From NCBI GenBank assembly GCA_900074885.1, contig FJUW01000052.1, positions 62,001 to 126,000 on the forward strand: 64,000 nucleotides of DNA. Reading direction: 5' to 3'. The position numbers and the translations under genes are program-made. This document shows positions 56,489 through 64,000 of this stretch, in pieces; position 1 is the first letter of the stretch; each line of letters starts with the position of its first letter. Under the pieces are notes generated by a model, which saw only the letters and a program-made list of their open reading frames with translations, searched no databases and was not told where the DNA came from. The DNA is from Rhynchosporium graminicola. Lineage: Eukaryota; Ascomycota; Leotiomycetes; Helotiales; Ploettnerulaceae.

Positions 56489-59400
56489 TCAGTCGAAGAA
56501 CGACTGCTCATCAACAAGACCTATAAAGATAAGACGTATTAGACACCAGAGAAATTACAGTGGAAAGCAGTGCTGGAAAGCTTACGAGAGTCATCTCTCA
56601 ACTTGTTGCCGCTGGGCTTGCGCTGCCCAAGTCCGATGCCGAACATGCTGCTCTCGCGCCTCTTGGATTTGCTGTTGCCCTGCGGATTCTCAGAGCCATA
56701 TTGCTGCTGTTGTTGTCTGTGGCCTTGACCACCAGGATATTGGTCATACGCTGGCCCAGCTAGTGTTTGCTGTTGGTTCCTGCCGTATTCCGGGCCGGCC
56801 ATGGTGGGGAAGCCTTCGAGTGGTTCATAGCTAGGCTGCATAGAGTTGAATCCTGGCTCATAATTTGATCGCTGATGCTGCTGATTGTGCCGAGGCGCCG
56901 GAGCCCTGGGGGAAGATTGCTGGTCATACGATGGAGTTGGCAAGTCCTGGAATTTCTGTCGGCGGGGAGAGTGTATATCCTCTGCAGCCAAGGTAGTAGC
57001 AAATACACTGGCTTCAACAGGTCCGTCGTGTTCATCTGGCTCTTCACCAAAAATGACATCGTACTGCTGCAAAAACAACGCGAAGACAGGAGCGGGAATG
57101 TTCAGGGTCGGCGAAAAGACAATACCAACATTTCGAACCGTCATCTTATTGGTATCGGCGTGTTTGATAATGTTGATGAGGAAGCCAGAAAGATAACGGA
57201 GGAGCGCATTGTTTGCTCTTGGAAGTCTATGAACAAGCCCATTCAGCACGCTGATCTTCTCCTTGACATCGTTTAACTCGGTGACTGCGAGAAATTCCAG
57301 GTGAAGCTCTCTCGTCAAGATTGTGGTAGGCAGCTCTCGGAGATACAGCTTCAGTAGCGATGCCACGGCATGAATATCGTAGTACTGATCATCCGTGACG
57401 AGGTTGACATCACCTTCAAGATTAAAACGTTCCCGGAGCTGCTTGATAACAACGTTCGATCCGCTCAGCCGGAAAATTCCTTCCTCGCCAGCGGCATTCT
57501 TCGCATCGAGGTATTCGATACAGCGATACACAACAGCAGGGAGCTCAATCTGAACATCGACTGGATGATTATACCGAACAGCTTCTCCTAGAGGTAATCC
57601 AAAAACCGGTCGAATTGATCCGTGTTGGTCGACAGCCATCTGCGACAGATTGCTATTAGTATCATTGCTCTCGGTAGTCTCGAATGAAGGCCGCGGTTTC
57701 GATCCGAAGCCGAAAAAGCTACGCTTCTTCTGCTTGATCTTGTCATCTACAGCTGCAGGCGCCAGCGTGTTTTGTCTGTTACCCCAGCTCGATGTATCTT
57801 GAATGACCTGAGCATTCCTTGGTGCGGATATACTCTTTATCGACTGAGAATATGGCATTTGGCCTACTTGGTCCCTCTCATCGTAGGTAGGTGGTGAAGG
57901 TGTGTCTGAGTTTTTCAATCGTGACCCAGCTGGAACGTTCCCCTGTTTCGTAGTTTCGTAGCTTACACACCGTAGACTATCATCGGTAAGATCAGGCATA
58001 GTCTGGCTTCTTCCCTGACCCGACTGCAGCTTCTTTTTGGATCTCGTGCCGTTAGTATTCAGAGAGTTGTTCGAGTTTGTTCGAGTAGGCTGATGCCTAG
58101 ATGACGATGGGCGATCCTGCTCATCGTCCTTGAAATCTACGTATAAAAGAAGTGCTTCAACCCACTGGTCACGTTCTTGGTCGCTCTCGGCGCATAAAAC
58201 ATGGCGAACCAAGCTTGAAGAATCCTTTCGTTTCGGTTCGAGAATTAAGAAGGCGTGACGATATTGGTTCTCAGCATCATCACCTTCGGCGCGAGCTGGC
58301 GAATGATTGTCGGCCTGTTGTTGCTGTTTGCCAATTTGAGCATTCTGCAGCTTGATGGCTCCCAAATGTGGCCCACCAGGCGACTCGTAGTACTTGAATA
58401 CTGGCCCGTCGAGCACGAAGTACCGAGCCTTCCAACCTCCGAAATTCTTCCCTCTCTTAGTCAGGTAACCGTTCTTCAACGGCCTGCCGCCCGGCCCTGT
58501 CTTTGCTGGGTTCTCACTAGCAGTATCTCCGCCAGGTGCCAGCTCGTCCGCATATGGCTCCATCGTGTTCGTCGACAGGTAAGAACAAATTTGTAAAGCT
58601 GACCCCAAGTCCATCTGGGTGTCTAAGATTTCATCCAGGTAATTGTCTAGGGCTATTCTGCGAGCATCAACTTTTGCGGGTGCGTGACCACTGAAAAGAG
58701 ACCTGTCAGGTGCATTGGCAGTAAATGTGTTGGACTGTTTCAAGATCTGGTCCAGATTGGTTAGTGAGGAAGAATCCTTTTCTACTCTCCATAGCTCTCT
58801 ACCATCAGATCTTGCAAACACAGCCAAGGTAAATACTGGGTCTTCTTCAAAGTTCCTGGGAAACATCATGCTAGCTCTCGACGGCTTCAGACGAGAAGAC
58901 GCCACCTTGACATTGATCGAAGGCAGTGCATTCGGTGGAAGTAGGAGATCGGGATATTCCTCAGTGACCAGTCCTCTGTAGATTGAGTTCGGGTCGGGGC
59001 TTTGTTGAACAGGTGACGCTCGAAAGTCCGAGTCTCCCGAATGTTTGCTGGTCTCTAGAGCTTTAGGAGACACGAGAAGTAGAGTTTCATCTTTAGGTAG
59101 TCCTGGAGAACTGATCGACATTGGCGTGCTGGGCGGCAAGGGAATTGGCTCTCTCGGTGCCCGAGGTGAAAGAGGCACGGTGCCTGGGAAGGCACCCATT
59201 CCACGAGGAGACATTGGAGGCGAGTTGACTTTTGAAGAAAGATTCGAAGGATTTCGAGGCATCGGGGAGTTCGTAGGTCTATTTACCGGTCGTGGGCTCA
59301 TGGGTAACCCAGGACTCATCACAGGTGATGAAACGTTCCCGGAAGCTTCATTGAGTATGCTTGCCAAGGATCCTGCGTTACGATCTTGAGAGGACAAGTG

Positions 59401-61345
59401 ATGCTTGTGGGCGCCAGGCGGCGAGATCTGAACCGTTTGTCGGGGACCCAAAGGCATTGGATCCGCCATTTCTGCGAACGATCCTTCTTTTGGTGTTGTT
59501 GGCCGTGATTTAGGTGTACACTTTCCACTCTTCTTCGACGCACTTCTCATCTCTGCATCTTTTAAAGCTGACACCTCACGCTCCTTGTCATCTTCTTCCC
59601 TCGTCTTTCGGCGACCTCGCTCGGTAGAGAACTTGGGCAATTCGTCAACTTCCAGGATATCGTCATAATCAGAATCAGTCTCGTTCCCAGTACCAGAGGC
59701 TTGGCGAAGATGAGAGCTTGCAACATTCTGTTTTTCCAGATTCAGAGGTGTTGGTGGAGCTTTTCTCGGCGCTGTTGGAAACGACCTTAGTCCCTCATCT
59801 GGATTAGGAGAAGTCTCCACCAGATCTACTGGAGGCCCTTGGCTGGACATTGGCTTTTTTGGCGGCGGTACGTTTGGGGGCGGTCCCCTCGGTGGTGCAG
59901 AGGGCTGACTCCTTGATGGAGGCAGAGACGCATTGTATGGTACCTCCCTAGCTACTTCAACTGCCTTCCTCTGTTGTTGACCAGCCTCGAACCCTGGCCC
60001 AGGGGCGTCTGGGTTAAAATGCTGAAAAGAGTGTTGCGTGGGAGACGGCATCTTGTGCGCGGCTTCCACCATATTTGACATGACCGGTGTTTGAATGGAC
60101 ATCATGGCTGGAGGCGTGATGGGATATGGAGCCAAAGCAACATCAATTGGGGAAGGGGGTTCATCCTGTTCTGGCTCTCTCAAACCAGCAGATACAATAG
60201 AACCAACATCCGTAGCTTTCACATCGTTGATTCTAGCGTCAGAAGACATAGATCCAAATTCTGAGCCCAAACCTTGCGTTGAATCTACAGGTGATGGGTT
60301 TGACATCTGTGCCAGACTCTCGTTCAATTTTTTCCGGTATCGTTCCTTGTCCTGTAGTGCTCGCTCGAGATCCTTATTGAGGCCTAATATCATGGCTCGT
60401 TGCTTATCCACCAAGCGCCACAACTGTGCATTCTGTGATGTCTGAGATGCTTTCTCCTTCAACAAGTGTTGGATCACAGCTTCCGGAGACCCTGCAGACT
60501 GTATCAAATTGGTAACATCCGGAGTTGCTCCTGCCTTCATATCTTGCGAGCCCTTCTTCGAGTGTGTACGGTCTGATAATGAGGAAATCGCTGAGTCTCT
60601 AGACGAAGCTCGAGGTGGTCCTCGTGCCATCTCAGCTCGGTGTGCTGAAGCCATCGCCGGCTGCGTACCAGAATTTGAGCCTCCAGAGGGCTTAGAGACT
60701 AGCACAGGATCGGAGACGCTTCTCGAGGCACCATTCGTATCGTGTAGAGGTCGAGGATATCTACTGCCTTTCATTAACAAAGGAGAGGCATGTGGATATT
60801 TCTGTTGGTACCTAGCCTTGCTTTCCTCCAATTCCGACTCGACGGAGGAGTCCTTGGATCTGTAGAAGCTCTGTTCCGAAGCCAAAAGCTCGTCCAGACG
60901 CTCCTTCGGCGATCGAGATGAGTGAGGAATTAAGTGTTGTATGCTCGCGGACGAAGAGGAATTGTCGGTACCAGCTCTTGAGAAGACGGTTCTTGTTGAA
61001 GTAACACTGCTTGGTGAAGCGGTCGCAGTTGTACTGGTTTGCAGGGGACTAGGAGCAGCCTTGCGGAGAGATCTAGACAAGAAGATTAAAGTCAGCACAC
61101 CTTCGCCGCAAGTTGCTTCTTTCCCTTAGCTCTCTAGAGAGGGGCATGCAGTACGGAATGAGAATCAAATATGAATAAGACTTCACGTACCGCCTCCCGG
61201 GCTCTGATTTGGTCAAAGAGTTGTTTGGAGAGTAGACCTGAGAACGTCCTACTATGAAGCTGTCCTGAGGAAAGAACTGCAATTGAGAATCCGAGTTGGC
61301 ACTGGCATTGGCATTGGCATTGTTCTGTTGCAAAAGCTGCGACAT
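56489..61345 (-). CDS. Bem3-like Rho GTPase-activating protein (PX-PH-RhoGAP)
   Basis: Large regulator of Rho/Cdc42-type GTPases in polarised growth, with the domain order of yeast Bem3. Three exons, 61345-61191, 61072-56586 and 56520-56489, with introns of 118 and 65 nt, give 1557 residues. The first 740 residues are Ser/Pro-rich with a coiled segment (AQLWRLVDKQRAMILGLNKD). A PX domain lies at about 745-890, a PH domain at about 912-1032 (KNGYLTKRGKNFGGWKARYF) and a RhoGAP domain at about 1209-1396. The GAP arginine finger is in EEGIFRLSGS near 1252. The tail is Gln-rich. The last junction is inferred: splicing gives an acidic end (LVDEQSFFD), whereas reading through gives a different 14-residue end at 56539. 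The orthologue assignment to Bem3 is by architecture. Confidence 0.92.
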
Positions 61346-61758
61346 CGCCCACCGGCTGAGACTGACGGTATGCTATTCAGACAGCACCGCAGTAATTGGC
61401 TGGTAGACCAGACCCGCGTAGCGTAGCGCAAAGTAAGGAGAAGGGTGCACGTCTGTTGCAGGGTAGAAGCAGCTCCAGAGTTTGGCGGAGCTGGATGAAT
61501 GCGATGTGAGGGTGGCGCCTGACAGTGGTGCTGGGTGGAGAGTTTCGAATTGGCCTGGATGAGGTTGATTGACGTCGCAATTCCTAGGGGACTCGACTCT
61601 CGAACAGAGGCCGAGCGGATCGAGCGATGCAGGGCAATGGGATGTGAAGGGAAGGGAAGTGAGGGGCAGGGCGGCCAGCGACCACTGACCAGGATGTGTT
61701 ATTCGGTAGATATGGCGGAGAGAGGATTATTATTTATACGATTTTGGGAGGATGAGTA

Positions 61759-61789
61759 GGAGAGGAGGAGGAGGAGGAGGAGGAGGAGG
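61759..61789. repeat. (GGA)n microsatellite
   Basis: A near-pure run of GGA/AGG triplets about 410 bp upstream of the RhoGAP start codon. Confidence 0.93.
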
Positions 61790-62140
61790 TTGTAGATGCC
61801 GGTACGGAGGTGTGTGATGTGATGGGTGCAGAAAAGATGGGGAGGGAGTACGAGCACGAGTGGATGGGCCGGCGATCACCACGATCCATAGAAGTGAGGG
61901 TTTTCAACTAGGCGTAGGCGCTTGAGATGGGCGTATGGACAGAGAGGTTAGCTACTATAACGAAAGTAGTACGAGTACAGTATATATGTAGGTATATCTC
62001 AAGCGATGTGCGGTTGTGTGTACAATCTTCTTGGGTGCTCCATAATTGTTAGATGGTGCGCGAGATAACCATCGATATTCGGAATGGTTAGAAAGACTGC
62101 GTTTCTAGTCTTTCATCGAGGCTTAGGGGCCAAGTGAGGA

Positions 62141-62175
62141 AGTGAGTGAGTGAGTGAGTGAGTGAGGGAGGGAGT
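62141..62175. repeat. (GTGA)n tetranucleotide repeat
   Basis: About six GTGA/AGTG units grading into GGGA units. Confidence 0.92.
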
Positions 62176-62811
62176 GACCATGATCAGATGGATGAGATGA
62201 GATAGACCAGTAAGAGGCCTGCCTCACGTCAGCCACAGTACAAATGTGAGGGGGCGGGCGCAATAAGGCAAGAATACAAGTGATCGGATCTGGATGGCGT
62301 TGCCCAAAAGAAGTCATGTGGAGGAGGAGGAGGACGGATGGTATTGTTTGGATCAGCGCTGAGGGACTCACTCTTTCGACAGCACAAACGTGCTGTTGAC
62401 GATCATCAAGGCGAGAAGCGAACTTATCGAGGTATATACATAGTATAAGTGATTTCATAGTACCAAAGCAATAGAAGAGAGGCCGTGGCTGCGAATTCAG
62501 GAAGAGGTTGCACGATATTCCAGGACTGGTCACTTGTTGTCTGTCATGCTGTATCAGGGCTCCTGGTAGAGAGAGGCCTCAAGCTCCGGCCAACAACACA
62601 TCTTCATCGTCTCGAGACTACAATATAATGTCATTATTCTCCTCAAATGTTACTTCGAAGTAATATACCCATCCCTCGACTCTTCTCTCCTTCGTGGCTC
62701 ACGCGTGCTACTAGTTGGTATAGTCGTAGTACTACAATACTATAATAGAGTTCCGGAACATGCAATCTGCACCAGGCATTTTCTCTCCGCCTCCGCCTTG
62801 TACTACAGTAC

Positions 62812-62847
62812 TACTGTACTACTGTACAGTATAACAGTAGTACAGTA
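62812..62847. repeat. Perfect inverted repeat, 14-bp arms, 8-nt loop
   Basis: Arms TACTGTACTACTGT (62812-62825) and its reverse complement (62834-62847) can form a stable hairpin. It is embedded in a wider TACTGTA/ACAGTA-rich segment at about 62720-62870 that provides further partial pairings. Confidence 0.85.
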
Positions 62848-63138
62848 TAAGTACTACAGTATAGAGCTAATCTTGCCCCGGTGGTTCCGAGCGAGCACTT
62901 GAGTGTCTTCCTTCTGATTGGGCAGCTCGCTGGATGATGGGCGGCAGTTGAAGTTGCCATTTGCATGCAGGGTTTCGGAGGTGAAGGCCACTCTCACGCT
63001 CGAGCGTGATGCATGACCAGATCCGGATCAAACCTAGTCCTAGTCATCATACAGTAAGAAGTATAACTAGTTGTGGGATCGACCATATACAAGTATACAA
63101 GTACTCTAGGTATCCTCGATCTATCTTTCGTTGGCCAG

Positions 63139-63163
63139 TATATATATATATATATATATATAT
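63139..63163. repeat. (TA)n microsatellite
   Basis: A pure run of about 12 TA units. Confidence 0.95.
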
Positions 63164-63731
63164 CTACGCTACCCTGTCGCGAGTGAGTATGAGTAGGAGC
63201 AGTCAGATTGCTGGCATGTTCTTTCGCGAACAAAGGAAAGAGATAGCTAAGAGAGAAAGACAGACGGGCGACCGGCCGGCCGGCCTCCTCTGCATGAGCA
63301 AGGACGGACGGAGCACACCAACTCCAAGTACTGTATGTAGGCAGTTGCAGTCCTGCAGGTACTCGGCTCCTGTCACTAAAAGGGAAGGAAGGGGACGAGG
63401 GTACGATATTGTAGTTGTAGTACTTTCCTACATACGAGGGGACCTGCAGGAAGCATATTTACCGACGGTATCGAGTATTGTTCGTACCCATCAAGTCCAC
63501 TTAAACCCTAGACGTACACTAGACCGATGCATGCAAGGAAGGGAAGCTTAAGAGCAGGAGTCAATGACTCATGTACTGTACTGTACTGTAGTGTAGAGTG
63601 GTTATCTTATCTTCAAGTAGGCAACTCCCTCAATCCTCCCCAAGTCAGAATCTCGGGTCAAACAAAACAGACTTAGAAATTGAATGCAAGCCGCCGTCAT
63701 GTCTTCCGTTTTCACGAACACTTACTTGAAC

Positions 63732-63762
63732 ACGATACGATACGATACGATACGATACGATA
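63732..63762. repeat. (ACGAT)n pentanucleotide repeat
   Basis: About six tandem ACGAT units ending in ATATGG. Confidence 0.94.
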
Positions 63763-64000
63763 TGGTACGCCATCAAGGGCCGGAGCAAATATTTGAGAAT
63801 CGAGCTCGGGCCCCTTGGAAATTGATTGATCAATCAAGAGACACGATAATATTCATACATTCGTCAAACAGAAGGATCAGGACTTCAGAGTGTTCTTCCC
63901 CGTCCCGTCGACAGCCCTAAACTCGATTGAACTCTATTCAACGCACGCACACAGTATGTGTGTATGTATGTATGGGGGAACAGGGTACTGTACGGGAACG

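Larger units (their letters stand above)
61346..64000. other. Gene-free, microsatellite-rich upstream region
   Basis: 2.65 kb upstream of the RhoGAP gene without supportable coding sequence. It is unusually dense in simple repeats (GGA, GTGA, TA, ACGAT, GTACT families) and a hairpin. The left part must include the RhoGAP promoter; the right end may extend into the next gene's upstream region. Confidence 0.55.

Overview
The window is nuclear DNA of a filamentous ascomycete. Most protein genes are broken by short introns of about 47-75 nt with GTAAGT/GTATGT donors, CTAAC/CTGAC-like branch sites close to the 3' end, and CAG/TAG acceptors. Protein matches are of the Pezizomycotina type: a fungal Hsp30 with a split alpha-crystallin domain, a Chk2 kinase with a single FHA domain, and a Bem3-like PX-PH-RhoGAP protein. 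The mixture and the AT-rich intergenic DNA suggest Leotiomycetes (Helotiales), but I cannot prove the order from sequence alone. No tRNA, rRNA, intact transposon, CRISPR array or secondary-metabolite cluster was found.

Layout. 1-2.2 kb: no gene supported. 2.4-3.1 kb: small heat-shock protein with heat-shock-like promoter elements. 4.2-7.6 kb: divergent PNO1 (40S assembly) and MDM31 (inner mitochondrial membrane). 8.3-10.5 kb: Chk2/Rad53-type checkpoint kinase. 11.5-13.6 kb: SAP30BP/HCNGP-like protein divergent from proteasome beta-7 (PRE4). 14.6-17.2 kb: AMPK-related kinase. 18.6-20.4 kb: C2-domain protein. 21.8-22.3 kb: a possible spliced gene fragment. 22.9-23.3 kb: small hypothetical protein. 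23.8-27.8 kb: NOP14 divergent from a membrane-anchored helical protein. 29.0-29.7 kb: small secreted cysteine-containing protein with an apparent one-base frameshift. 30.3-33.3 kb: carboxymuconolactone decarboxylase-like protein and cytochrome c peroxidase. 36.0-36.6 kb: ribosomal protein eL36. 37.2-40.2 kb: UBX/TUG protein divergent from proteasome beta-3 (PUP3). 41.5-44.7 kb: SERCA Ca2+-ATPase. 47.0-48.2 kb: 14-3-3. 50.7-53.0 kb: PRP39. 56.5-61.3 kb: Bem3-like RhoGAP. 61.3-64.0 kb: gene-free, microsatellite-rich DNA.

The genes are overwhelmingly conserved housekeeping functions: ribosome biogenesis (PNO1, NOP14, eL36), proteasome and Cdc48 (PRE4, PUP3, UBX4), checkpoint signalling (Chk2, 14-3-3), splicing (PRP39), mitochondria (MDM31, CCP1), calcium and polarity (SERCA, RhoGAP). 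They are interleaved rather than clustered, apart from four divergent promoter pairs. I rebuilt exon structures by hand from splice consensus plus frame and protein-family continuity; all are predictions.

I did not find a convincing undescribed system. The observations most worth checking are the frameshifted secreted-protein gene, the hidden gene fragment near 22 kb, extreme exon structures (an exon consisting only of ATG, and an 8-nt microexon), a possible in-frame cassette exon in PRP39, and the repeat-dense last 2.6 kb.
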